Shown here piece after piece: positions 37,776 through 47,984 of a DNA stretch of 64,000 nucleotides. Source of the DNA: Vitellaria paradoxa (Eukaryota > Streptophyta > Magnoliopsida > Ericales > Sapotaceae); contig CM034236.1 in assembly GCA_019916065.1 (NCBI GenBank), positions 59,424,690-59,488,689 on the forward strand, in the 5' to 3' direction. Position 1 is the first letter of the stretch. Each line of letters begins with the position of its first letter. A program made the position numbers and the translations under genes. The notes below the pieces were generated by a model. It was not told the DNA's origin. It did no database searches and saw only the letters and a program-made list of their open reading frames with translations.

Positions 37776-39265
37776 GATTCCAATGTATGAATATTGGCTC
37801 GACCCCAAGTGCAGGGTGTCTATTGAAGCACAATTACCGGTGAGAACCGGATCGTGTCCACAGAGAGCCTTAGTAAAAATTAGTGAACAAACAATTCTTG
37901 GAAAAGGTTTCAGACAAAATTTCAACCCCACAATGAATGATAGAGATTCAATTTGGTTTTAGAAATGGTTGTTTGGATAAAATGTTTTTAGAAACAAATT
38001 TAAGAAAACCAACTCATAAATTAAATTAAATAACAAGCACAATACTAAAAAGGTTCTTGATCCAACTTTCAAGTCCGGGTATTTCACTACTTTGCCTTGG
38101 GGTGTGTTTGTTTGAAGAACGGGGTTTAATTTGAAAAGTTTTAAAAATGTTATAATCAAAGGTCAGTACCAGTGATCTCAAGCGGATATGGTTAAAGATC
38201 TTTGTTTCCTAGGGTTTTTCAATTAAACTCCAAAAATTAATAAAAATCTAATTTTTAAGACTATTCGAAAGTATTTGAAGATTGGTTACGAAAATCCATA
38301 CCAGTGATCTCACACGGATTTGGTTAAGGATTTTCGTATTCGAATGTTTTCGAAATAGAAAAAAAATAGATTTGTAAAAGGTAAATCCCTTCGCGAAAGG
38401 TTTCGCAACCTACGCGAAGGGTTTCGTAACCTACGCGAAAGGTTTCGTAACCTACGCGAAGGGACTACGAACACCCCAAGGCTTTTCGTGAACTACCCTT
38501 TCTTGATTCGTTGAATCAAGATTAGGGTTTTAGGCTAAAACTACTTTAAGCATCTTAAAAACAATCAAATAGCATTCAATCATACGGAAAGAGAATTGAA
38601 ACAAGAAAAACATGATATTACGAAACAAAACGAAATAAAACGAAGTAGATTAAAGTGCAACTTACAACGTAAAGCGAATGTAAAAGATGAAGTGAAGAAT
38701 CACTACAAAGATGACGATGAAAAGCTCCAACAAAAATCATGAATCCACGCATGCAAGCTTAAAACCTAATCTAAAAACTCTCAAAATTCTATTCTAATAC
38801 TTAATTGAAGGTGCGAAATTAAAAGGTGCTTCTTTCCCTCTTGGCCGTGCAATGGGTCTTTATATAGATGCCACAAAACCCTAGAAGAGGAGCTTTCACG
38901 CGGCAATTGTAAATCACGGATGGTCCCGACCGTCTGGAGAGGGGGTCGGGACCGTCTGAAGTTTTTAACTTTCTGTGGTCCCGACCGTCTGGAGAGGGGG
39001 TCGGGACCGTCCAGCTTTTCCTTCATTGCTCTCTTTCATTCTCTTGGTTGGGTCTTTGGGCTAGTCTTTTCCATCGAAGATGAGGTTCGAAACATGACTT
39101 TTTCTTCGTCTTCTTGGCCCTCTCCATAGCTATAAACTTCGACATCCTTGCCCTTTTTCCTACAAATAAAACTATAACACTAAAACTTCAACTTTAATTA
39201 TTTAAATGCATGAATAAGTGTTGAGTTAGGGAGTTTGTAATTACACTTTTCAAGTGTAATCACAC
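37767..39265 (-). mobile_element. Chimeric Athila LTR shared by E1 and E2 (inverted)
   Basis: About 1.5 kb, TGTG...AGCA on the minus strand. It is preceded by a hairpin and polypurine tract (39299-39266) and followed by a primer binding site and gag. From 39265 to about 38010 it is almost identical to the E1 LTR. From about 38010 to 37767 it instead matches the end of the E2 LTR (49462-49699) with only a few differences. The switch lies just after a shared TTATGAGTTG stretch. A polypurine tract on one side and a primer binding site on the other mean this single LTR joins two internal regions. Confidence 0.85.
38922..39008. promoter_or_regulatory. Palindrome array in chimeric LTR (4 sites, 2 pairs)
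   Basis: Sites at 38922-38931, 38944-38953, 38977-38986 and 38999-39008 alternate GGTCCCGACC and GGTCGGGACC. Spacing within each pair is exactly 22 bp. The linker CGTCTGGAGAGG is the same in both pairs. This is the intact version of the E1 array. Confidence 0.9.
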
Positions 39266-39299
39266 CCCCAACTTGAACATTGCTAGTCCCTAGCAATGC
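39266..39299 (-). other. Hairpin and polypurine tract before the chimeric LTR
   Basis: On the minus strand a perfect 9-bp stem (CATTGCTAG with CTAGCAATG, 3-nt loop) is followed by TTCAAGTTGGGGG and then the LTR start TGTG. The G-rich tract is the likely plus-strand primer of reverse transcription. Confidence 0.8.
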
Positions 39300-39364
39300 T
39301 TTTATTAAAATGAAATGCATGATGTTCTTTATTAAAATGAGATGCAACTACTATCCTATTTCTC

Positions 39365-39484
39365 TTTTCGTTGGAAACACGGCTACACTTAGCTATGTGT
39401 AGCAAGCCCTTTAAACCCCTAGGTTCCCCCTAGTGGACGAGTAAGGTCTCGTGAGAGTTTGCAGTGAATCTACCCACAAAATTC
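39365..39484. repeat. Conserved 120-bp block near the polypurine tract (E1 copy)
   Basis: Matches 57569-57688 of E3 with about three differences, although flanking sequence is far more diverged. It contains CTACAC/GTGTAG hairpin arms and a CCCCTAG direct repeat. No coding sense. Confidence 0.8.
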
Positions 39485-39672
39485 TATGGCATGGTCTCAG
39501 GTGTCAAAAAGTGATCAAGATCAAAGATGAATTAAGTTCAAGCTCAACAAGTCACAAAACCCAAATATCATGTGTAATTTCCAAGTGCTAAGCATAATGC
39601 TTGGACTATTAAAGTAGAAGAAGCATGTGTGCAAAATTGTTTCATTCATTCAACAAGGTCTCAAGAGCATAA

Positions 39673-40353
39673 ATGGAACTAAGTTTTGACTTCAAAAGCT
39701 CACAGGATTCCACTCATAGAAAGTCAAAGAAAGAGTTGTTAAACTCTGAAATTTTTGAGGTTTTCAAGCAAGTAAGGATCAACTTACCCTTATTAGATGC
39801 GATCAAACAAGTTCCATCTTACTCCAAGTTCTTAAAAGACCTTTGTACTGTTAAGAGGAGAGTGAGTGTCAAGGAAAAGGCTTTCATAGCAGAACAAGTT
39901 AGTGCCATTCTTCAATATAAGACCCCACCAAAGTACAATGACCTAGGGTGTCCTACCATAGCATGTGTCATAGGTGAGCACAAGGTGAAACAAGCCCTAC
40001 TAGACTTAGGAGCTAGTGTCAACCTTCTCCCTTACACAGTTTATCAACAGTTGGGTTTAGGGGAACTTAAGCCGACTAGAGTGACCTTGCAATTAGCTGA
40101 TAGGTCGGTTAAGATTCCTAGGGGCATTTTGGAGGATGTGCTCATTCAGGTTGATAAGTTTTGCTATCCTGTGGACTTCATTGTTTTAGACACTCAACCC
40201 ACCCCTCAAGGTTCCATTCCACCCATTCCTGTCATTTTAGGAAGACCTTTCCTAGCAACAACTAATGCAGTCATCAATTGTAGGAATGGTCTTATGAAAA
40301 TCTCCTTTGGGAATTTGACAGCTGAGATGAACATTTTTAGAGTTGCTAAGTAA
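39673..40353 (+). CDS. E2 gag end and aspartic protease
   Basis: The segment from about 39715 encodes the conserved pre-protease region (LPLLDAIKQVPSYSKFLKDL). The retropepsin domain follows, with DLGASVNLLP at its catalytic aspartate and VILGRPFLATTNAVI near the end. This is the Athila/Tat form of the Ty3/gypsy protease, which cuts the polyprotein. The first ~14 codons (39673-39714) belong to inverted E1-type sequence, so the ATG at 39673 is a by-product of the inversion, not the original start. A TAA at 40351-40353 interrupts a frame that continues in register at 40357. Confidence 0.8.
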   Translation: MELSFDFKSSQDSTHRKSKKELLNSEIFEVFKQVRINLPLLDAIKQVPSYSKFLKDLCTVKRRVSVKEKAFIAEQVSAILQYKTPPKYNDLGCPTIACVIGEHKVKQALLDLGASVNLLPYTVYQQLGLGELKPTRVTLQLADRSVKIPRGILEDVLIQVDKFCYPVDFIVLDTQPTPQGSIPPIPVILGRPFLATTNAVINCRNGLMKISFGNLTAEMNIFRVAK

Positions 40354-40356
40354 CCC

Positions 40357-43300
40357 ATGGAAGAAGAGGAGGATATAAGAGAGGTGGACTTGATTCAGAC
40401 AGTTACGGAGGAATATGTTGAGAGGGAGTTTGTTGGTGATCCTTTGGAGAAGGCATTGACATTAGGAGATGGAAAAGATTATAGGGATGAGGTTGATGAT
40501 GAAGATGTCTTGGAGGTGTTGAATTGGTTAGATAGTGCACCCATCATGTCTATAGAGCAGTCTGACCAATCTATAGAAAACCTTGCCCCAACCATGGTCA
40601 ACCCTGGATCCTCCATTGTCAAGCCACCCAAGCCTGATAGGAAACCTCTTCCTAGTGAGCTTAAATATTCATTTTTAGGAGAGGAAGACTCATACCCAGT
40701 GGTCATATCTTCTCAGCTTACTAAGGACCAAGAAGAGAAGCTAGTAGAGATGTTGAAAAGACACAAGAAGGCACTAGGTTGGACAATAGTAGACCTTCAT
40801 GGGATTAGCCCACTCATTTGCACACACTCCATTGATCTAGAGGAGGGAGCTAAACCAGTGAGACAACCTCAAAGGAGGTTGAATCCTAACATGAAGGAGG
40901 TAGTTAAAGGAGAAGTCCTTAAGCTCCTAGATGCTGGGATCATATATCCGATTTCTGATTCTCAATGGGTGAGTCCTACCCAGGTTGTTCCAAAGAAGTC
41001 TGGAGTTACGGTTGTTAAGAATGAGAGCAATGAACTTGTGCCCACTAGGATTCAAACTAGGGTGGCGCATGTGCATTGACTATAGGAAGTTAAATGCCGT
41101 GACTAGGAAAGACCACTTCCCCTTACCCTTTATTGATCAGGTCTTAGAGAGGGTAGCTGGACAACCATTTTATTGCTTTCTCGATGGATATTCTGGATAT
41201 AACCAAATCGAGATAGCCCTTGAGGATCAAGAAAAGACAACATTCATATGTCCTTTTGGTACATTTGCTTACCGGCGCATGCCTTTTGGTTTGTGTAATG
41301 CGCCGGCCACATTTCAAAGGTGCATGATGAGTATTTTTAGTGATTTTGTGGAGAAGTTTCTTGAGGTATTCATGGATGATTTCACTGTGTATGGGAGTGA
41401 TTTTGAGGTATGTTTGAGGAATCTAGAAAAAGTGTTAATAAGGTGTGAAGAGAAAAATCTAGTGTTGAATTGGGAGAAATGTCACTTCATGGTGACACAA
41501 GGTATTGTCCTAGGCCATGTTGTTTCTTCTAAGGGTATTGAAGTAGATAAGGCTAAGGTAGAAATCATTCAAAAGCTTCCAATCCCTAGGTGTGTGAAAG
41601 ATGTGAGATCATTTCTCGGCCATGCAGGGTTCTATAGGAGGTTCATTGCATCTTTTAGTGCTATAGCCCGACCATTGTGTAACCTTCTAGTTCATGATGC
41701 ACCTTTTGATTGGACCCTTGAGTGTCAGGTTGCATTTGAGAAATTGAAGGGGCTACTCACCTCAGCTCCTATCATTCAGACACCTGACTGGACTTTGCCT
41801 TTTGAATTGATGTGTGATGCCAGCGATTGTGCCATAGGTGCAGTCTTGGGCCAAAGGAAAGATAAAAGACCTTATGTATTATACTATGCCAGCAAGTCCC
41901 TTAGTGACACCCAAAAGAATTACACCACAACTGAAAAGGAGTTATTGGTAGTAGTATATGCACTAGATAAGTTTAGGTCTTATTTGATTGGCTCACATGT
42001 CATAGTTTACACAGATTATGCTGCCCTTAAATACCTCCTCACCAAACAAGACTCCAAGCCTCGGCTGATTAGATGGATTCTATTGCTTCAAGAGTTTGAT
42101 TTAGAGATTAAGGATAAACGGGGGGTAGAAAATGTGGTAGCAGATCATCTTTCTAGACTTCCTCAACAGGACTTGATAGCTTATGACCCTCCCATTAATG
42201 AGACCTTTCCAGATGAGGATTTACTTCTTGTGTCTACCATTGAGTCTTCTCAAATTCCTTAGTATGCTGACATAGCAAATTACTTGGCTTCAGGCATGAT
42301 ACCCTCTCATTGGACTTTGCTGGATAGGAAGAAATTCTTTAGAAATGTGAAATTCTTTTTCTAGGATGAGCCTTATCTTTTCAAGTGCTGTCCAGACCAA
42401 GTCATTAGGAGGTGTATTCCTGATAGTGAGTTTCAGAGTGTGATGAAATTTTGTCATACCTTGGCATGTGGTGGACACTTTTCAGCCAAAAAGACTGTGG
42501 CCAAGATCTTACAATGTGGATTGTACTGGCCCACCATGTTTAAGGATGTTCATGCATTTTGCCTTGCATGTGATAGATGTCAGAGGCTTGGAGGCCTAAC
42601 TAGGAGAAATATGATGCCTTTGCACCCCATTTATGTCTTGGATATCTTTGATTGTTGGGGAATGGATTTTATGGGGTCATTTTTGAATTCCTTTGGATAT
42701 GAATACATTTTGGTGGCCGTGGATTACGTGTCTAGGTGGGTAGAGGCCATTCCTACTAGAACAAATGACCATCGGGTAGTGATCAAGTTTTTAAAGGAAA
42801 ATGTGTTTTCTCGATTTGGCATGCCAAGGGCAATGATTAGTGATAGAGGGACACATTTTTGCAATAGACCCGTAGGTTTGTTAATGAAAAAATATGTGGT
42901 AGTTCACAAGGTGGGAACAGCCTATCATCCCCAAACTAGTGGTCAAGCTGAATTAGCCAATAGGGAGATAAAGAGGATAATTGAGAAAACAGTGAATCCA
43001 ACTAGGAAGGATTGGTCTTTGAGGTTAACCGATGCATTATGGGCATATAGAACAGCATATAAGACCATTTTGGGTATGTCTCCCTATAGGTTGGTTTACG
43101 GGAAGGCTTGTCACTTGCCTGTGGAGATGGAGCACAAGGCATATTGGGCCATAAGACAATTCAATGAGAACATAGATGAGTCAGGCATTCAAAGGAAGTT
43201 GCAATTGAATGAATTAGAGGAAATTAGGCATGATGCTTATGAGAACTCAAGGGCCTCCAAGATCACCATGAAGAGGTTGCATGATTTGAAAATTTTGCAA

Positions 43301-43552
43301 AAAGAATTGCATGTAGGCCAGAAAGTCCTTTTGTATGACTCTAGGTTGCACCTTTTTCCTGGAAAATTGAAGTCAAGATGGGTTGGACCTTACATTATCA
43401 AGTCTATGAATGAATTTGGGGCATTTGAGATTGAAAACCTTGTGGATGGGCAAGTTTTGCAAGTGAATGGCCATCGGTTGAAACCATATCTTGAAAATTT
43501 TGTGGCTGAAGTGGAATCTTCGGAGTTGGAGGACCCACCTCCATTTGAATGA
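40357..43552 (+). pseudogene. E2 pol: reverse transcriptase, RNase H, integrase
   Basis: Continues in frame from the protease. The reverse transcriptase has [10 protein letters not shown] (41069), [27 protein letters not shown] and the FMDDF active site (about 41370). RNase H has [22 protein letters not shown] and a [11 protein letters not shown] segment. Integrase (42440-43552) has the H..H and CDRC zinc-binding residues, catalytic Asp in GMDFMG and SDRGTHF, catalytic Glu in NREIKR, and a C-terminal GPYIIK end. The type is Athila lineage. Lesions: a one-base insertion near 41050-41060 (the frame changes between VPTRIQT and GWRMC), and TAG codons at 42260 and 42362, both where related copies have Trp. 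It could not be expressed as is. Confidence 0.88.
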
Positions 43553-44175
43553 TTGAAAGTTTTTGAATCAATGAATAAAGTAGATTAGGAGTAGTGTTTA
43601 GGTTTATATTTCTTTTTCTTTTATTTCACTGAATTATCATTCATGATTTGGGTTTCCTGATTTGCTCTCTTAACAATCTTTGTGAGCTTTGATGAATTTA
43701 GCTTGACAGTGTCATCCAAGTTGGGGGGAACAAGGAAGGAGATTCAATTCAGGTGACATCATTTGTGTGCATCAATTCAGGTATTTTTACAAAGGATTAG
43801 ATTGACTAAGGTAACTTCCTTCCCATATTCATGATGATTTGATTGCATATTTCCACATTGGGGACAATGTTCAATTTAAGTTGGGGGGGGAGGTAACCAT
43901 ATTTATGATTGTAATTGTTGTGTTGGATTGATGTTGCATAACATGTTATAACTTGAGCATGAATGTTTGAAAAAAAAAATCAGAAAATCAGCAAATTTTG
44001 AAAATTTTTGGTTAATTTTAGGAATTTGAGTCTTTTTAGTTAAATTCTTTTGGTAAATAATAGATTTAGAGAGTCTTAGTCTTGGTGACAATTCAATTCA
44101 GTTCTTATGAGCTAAGGCAAGAAGAGGTAGGATTCTGAGCTGAGCTAAACTGATATAGGATTTCTGATGTACATT
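43553..44175 (+). other. E2 region between pol and internal array
   Basis: Non-coding. It holds two G-rich tracts, AAGTTGGGGGGAA near 43718 and GGGACAATGTTCAATTTAAG followed by T and eight G near 43861-43890. The second motif also occurs in E1 (34414) and E3 (59165-59205, minus strand). Its order relative to the extra ORF differs between E2 and E3. Confidence 0.6.
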
Positions 44176-44374
44176 GGTTCGAACCCATGTTTGAACAAAA
44201 GATTAAGAGGAGTTTGTTCGAACCAATGTTCAAACCAGCAGTTTGTTCGAACCCTTGTTCAAACCAAGTCAGTCAGGTTATTTTGTTCGAACCTTTGTTC
44301 GAACCATCTGAGAAAAGTTTATTTGTTCGAACCAGTGTTCGAACCATTGGACGGTTCGAACCTTTGTTCGAACC
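44176..44374. promoter_or_regulatory. Internal palindrome array of E2 (6 pairs)
   Basis: Six pairs of (G/T)GTTCGAACC-type sites with 12-bp spacing inside each pair, separated by 10-20 bases. Most sites keep the GTTCGAAC core. Variants are GTTCAAAC and GTTTGAAC, each one transition away at the central CpG. The array ends 20 bases upstream of a TATA box and lies between pol and the extra ORF. Confidence 0.9.
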
Positions 44375-44394
44375 ATCGGGCAGTCCTGGCAGAC

Positions 44395-44402
44395 TATAAA
44401 TA
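44395..44402 (+). promoter_or_regulatory. TATA box of E2 internal promoter
   Basis: TATAAATA directly follows the internal array and precedes about 450 bases of leader before the extra ORF. A possible leader intron runs from GAG|GTAGAA (about 44622) to TTTTTCTAG|TTG (about 44844). Together these look like a self-standing promoter and 5' UTR. Confidence 0.6.
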
Positions 44403-44855
44403 GACCACTTCAGAAAAATTAGGGCTCATTTCACTGTTCATTTCACTGTTTGGGTCCTAACGTTGGTACGAACAGAGACAAGCAGCTTGAAGGCTTTGGT
44501 GGGCTGATTGTGATTCCGATTGAAAGGGGTCTCTTAATTTGTAAATCCAAGCTTCATTTGAGCTCAAAAAGCATCAAGGATTTTAGCTCTGCATCAGCTC
44601 AACGCAACACAGAGTCCATCGAGGTAGAATTTCGGACACTGTTCATCTTCTATTAGAAAAATCGAAAGTAGGAAATTTGTTGAGCTGTGAATTTTTGGAG
44701 ATATTTGGGTGAAATTAAAAATTGATTGGGTGTAAAAATTAGTGGTTTGGTTTATTTTGTTGAAGAGTTTCTTGTGCTGGTGGAATTGTGGGTGGCAGTG
44801 ATAGTTGAGCTGGTGCCAGTGAGCTTTACTCTGAATTTTTTCTAGTTGTTTAACA

Positions 44856-46306
44856 ATGATTTCACCTAAGAAAGTGTATGAGAAGAAGAAGAGGGGTAAA
44901 GGAGCTAGCTCTCAATGAGCTGAACTAGAAAAGCTCACCCCTACCAGGAAGAAAGCCAAAACCCAGCCTTCCTCTGTCCAACCTGAAATCAATGTATCAG
45001 TTCCAACCCAACCCACTGAACCAACAATTTTAGCTGAAAATGTAGCACCATCACCAGCTGAACTCACCCCAGCCATTGCCACTGACTAACCAAGCCATCA
45101 ACTGGACCTCAATCCAACACCTACACCTCAGCCCACATCCAACCTACCCATTGAACAATTGCAATCCCATCTCACCCCTACTTCAGAGCAAACACCAAGG
45201 ACACCCCTGGAACCCCAATCAGAGGCTACTACTGAAACCATTAGGAATTTGATTGAGGAGTTAAATGAGGAAGCTGGGAATGAGGAAGAAGAGGGTGAGC
45301 CTTATGATGACTTCAAGTTCTCAAGTGCTCGAGCACAAAAGGGGTTTGCTAAGTATTGGAGCAAGAGGTCTGTGATAGTGGAGAGAGGGATGGAGCTGAG
45401 CCATTTTCAAGGAGAAGAATTTAAATTGAAACAGAATTTTGAAGCAAGGAAATGGGAAAAATGGGCTCAATATAGTGGAGTAGCTGTGGTTCCCATTGTC
45501 CAAGAATTCTATGCCAACATCTTGGACCTCAAGAAGGAAGGGAAAGATTGTATTGTGACTAAAGTGAGGGGAATTCACATTGAAGTCTCTCCTAAGGATG
45601 TGAGGAAATTTTTTGGATTGAAGGAGGAAAAGCAACCTCAATTCCCATTCTCAATTGAGGAAGCTCTTGACAAGGATGCATTGGCTAAGGTAGTTAACTA
45701 GAAACCCCAAAGCTGAGTGGGGCCACAAGAAGAAGATTGCTAAGAATAGGTTGAACTCAAAGTTCAACTCATTACACTTCTTAGCATGTTCACAACTCAA
45801 TCCAGTGATGAACACTTCTGAGTTGAGTTATGAGAGGGGCTTACTTTTGTATGCAATTGACAAGGGATTGAAGGTGGAATTGGGGCAGCTTATCTGGGAA
45901 AACATGGCTGAGGCTTCCAAGATAAAGAAAGGAGTCAGTGGGCTACCATTTGCTGGATTCATCACCAAATTTGTCTACAAGAGGAAGGTCACAACTGAAC
46001 TAGGGGAGCAAGTGGCCAAGCCATTGGGGCATATCACTGCTTCATCTAGGGAAAGAAGTGCAAGTCATAAGAAGAAGAAAGAAGGGATCACAACTGAAGA
46101 AGTTATGGAGAAGATGCTAGAGAAGTGGGAATGAAGTGAAGGTCAAGCTTGGAGAGATTAAGAATGACCAGTACTTTATCAAGCAAGAACTCCAAAGCCA
46201 AGGGAAGAGGATTGCAGCCATTGAGGCTAAGCTGGAGCTACTGCTTTCTTCTACAACTGCTGGGACTTCTTCAGTGCCATCCGAGGGCCCTCCTCTTGGC
46301 TCTTAG
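44856..46306 (+). pseudogene. E2 extra post-pol ORF (putative plant transposon protein type), broken
   Basis: The ATG at 44856 opens a Lys-rich start (KKVYEKKKRGKG), then a Pro/Thr-rich stretch. A conserved domain follows (about 45300-45700 and on to 46000) with VERGMELSHF, LKQNFEARKWEKWAQY, VPIVQEFYANI, VTKVRGIHIEVSPKDVRKFF and later LPFAGFITKFVYKRK. It is homologous to the E3 ORF at 60882-59796. The end is Lys-rich and then coiled-coil-like (QSQGKRIAAIEAKLELLL). Such proteins are annotated in plants as putative plant transposon proteins; their role is not established. Lesions: TGA at 44916 and TAA at 45087 (both C-to-T type), and frameshifts near 45700 and 46130. Confidence 0.75.
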
Positions 46307-47949
46307 ATCTTAGGAGCTGTTTTGTTTTGTTGTCACCAAGCTAGGAGTTGTAGTACTTTTTGACTTTAGTTAATTTTGTTGCTTTATTGTAGGACTTTTT
46401 GACTTGTAGTAAGCCTGTGAAGATGAGTACTGATATGTTTTTGTAATCAAAGGGCTAATATGAACTTTTTGTGAAACTTTAAGTGGAAGTGAAATGAAAT
46501 GAAGTTTCTTTTTAGTTCTTGACTTGATTCAAAGCATGTACATGGTTGATTAATGCTCATTCTTGAGAATTGCTTGTGATTTATCCTTTAAGTCTTAATT
46601 GTCAACATGGAGTTCATAGTTTCAACACTTTTGAAGTTGTGTGAAATTAAATTGTGCATTAGGAAATTGTGTGAGTATGAACTCTTGGGACATAAGTTTG
46701 ACTCAAGAATTGCATATATTTATTCTCTAATAAGTGGAGACTAGCCTTGTGAGATTTGAGCCTTTAGCTTCCTTTGTTGAGTGGTTGAACTTAATCTCAC
46801 ATGTTTTTCACATCTATATTCTTTTAGTAGCTCTAATTACTTATTTTGAATCCTTAAGCATGAGAAACTCATCAGCTTGAACCATCAACATTGGAATGGA
46901 TTGGTCAACTCAATGGAACCCTTGGAAGTGAAGTAGGCCATCCTTGCATTGTTGAGCCTTATTGACCTTTCTTTCTTAATTAATTTTCCTTAGGAGCCAA
47001 GTTGAGCTATGAATGCATGAATGCATAATTCTTTTGGAGCCTTGAACAATACCCTAATCCTTACAAAATTTTAAACCTACCTAAGTGCCTTAGTAGTATA
47101 TAAGCTTAAGAGAGGTAGAATGAGCCAAGGGTAGTGGTAGTTTTGAGGAAATAGAGGTTGATAAAAAGGAAAGAAAAGGAAAAGAAGAGTGATACAAGGA
47201 TGTGTTTTTCAATTTCTAAATAAAAAAAATTAAAAAAAAGAGAAAAAAAAATATGAAAGAAAAAAAAAGAGTTTGAAGAGAATTGACATCTTGGGAATTC
47301 AAAAAGGGTGAAGGAAAAGGAACAAAGAATGGAGTATGATTGAGAAGAGAGGGATCAAATTACACAACTAAGGCACATTTTGAAATATCCCCTCCCTTCC
47401 TTGGTCCCACATTTAACCCCTTAGCCCCATTACAACCCAATAAAGACCTAATGGATCTAAGGTGTCAAGTGAGTTGAATTTGAAGTTCTCAATGTGAAAT
47501 AGTTCAAGATTTTCATTGCTATGGATTATTCCTTTCATAGAGCTACACCAAGTCCAATATTCATTGAATTTTATCGTTTTTGACTTAAGGAAGGTTCTTA
47601 CTAGAATTGGCTTTACACTTACTCTTATGAAAGAATCTTCCAAGAGTGTCTCACCCAATTCTCATTTTATTAAAGAGAGTATGCCCTGTGAGGATTGAAG
47701 TCAAGACTTGAGAGAATTTTTTGTGCATCATTGAGTTAGATTTATGTTCTAGTGAAGAATTATGAGCATGATGGATTGATTCATGTTTTAAGACTATACA
47801 ATGAATAGAGGGTTGCTCCTATGAAGTTCCATGTTAACTTTTAATTGTCTTGTGAAGTTGAACTTGAAAATTCAAAAGAATTTGCATTAAGATGTCATGT
47901 GCAACTTTGAATTAGGTTAAAGACTGAGAAGTGATTTCTTGTTGAGCTA
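46307..47949 (+). other. E2 post-ORF non-coding region
   Basis: No coding sequence. It includes an A-rich tract (47160-47270) and a GCCCCATTACAACCCAATAA...GACCTAATGGA segment (about 47424-47455), matching E1 near 35500 and E3 near 58140. This is conserved Athila 3' region. Confidence 0.6.
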
Positions 47950-47984
47950 ATTTGCTAGGGCCTAGCAAATCTCAAGTTGGGGGG
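47950..47984 (+). other. Hairpin and polypurine tract before E2 3' LTR
   Basis: A perfect 9-bp stem (ATTTGCTAG 47950-47958, CTAGCAAAT 47962-47970, loop GGC) is followed by TCAAGTTGGGGGG and the LTR start TGTG at 47985. Confidence 0.85.
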
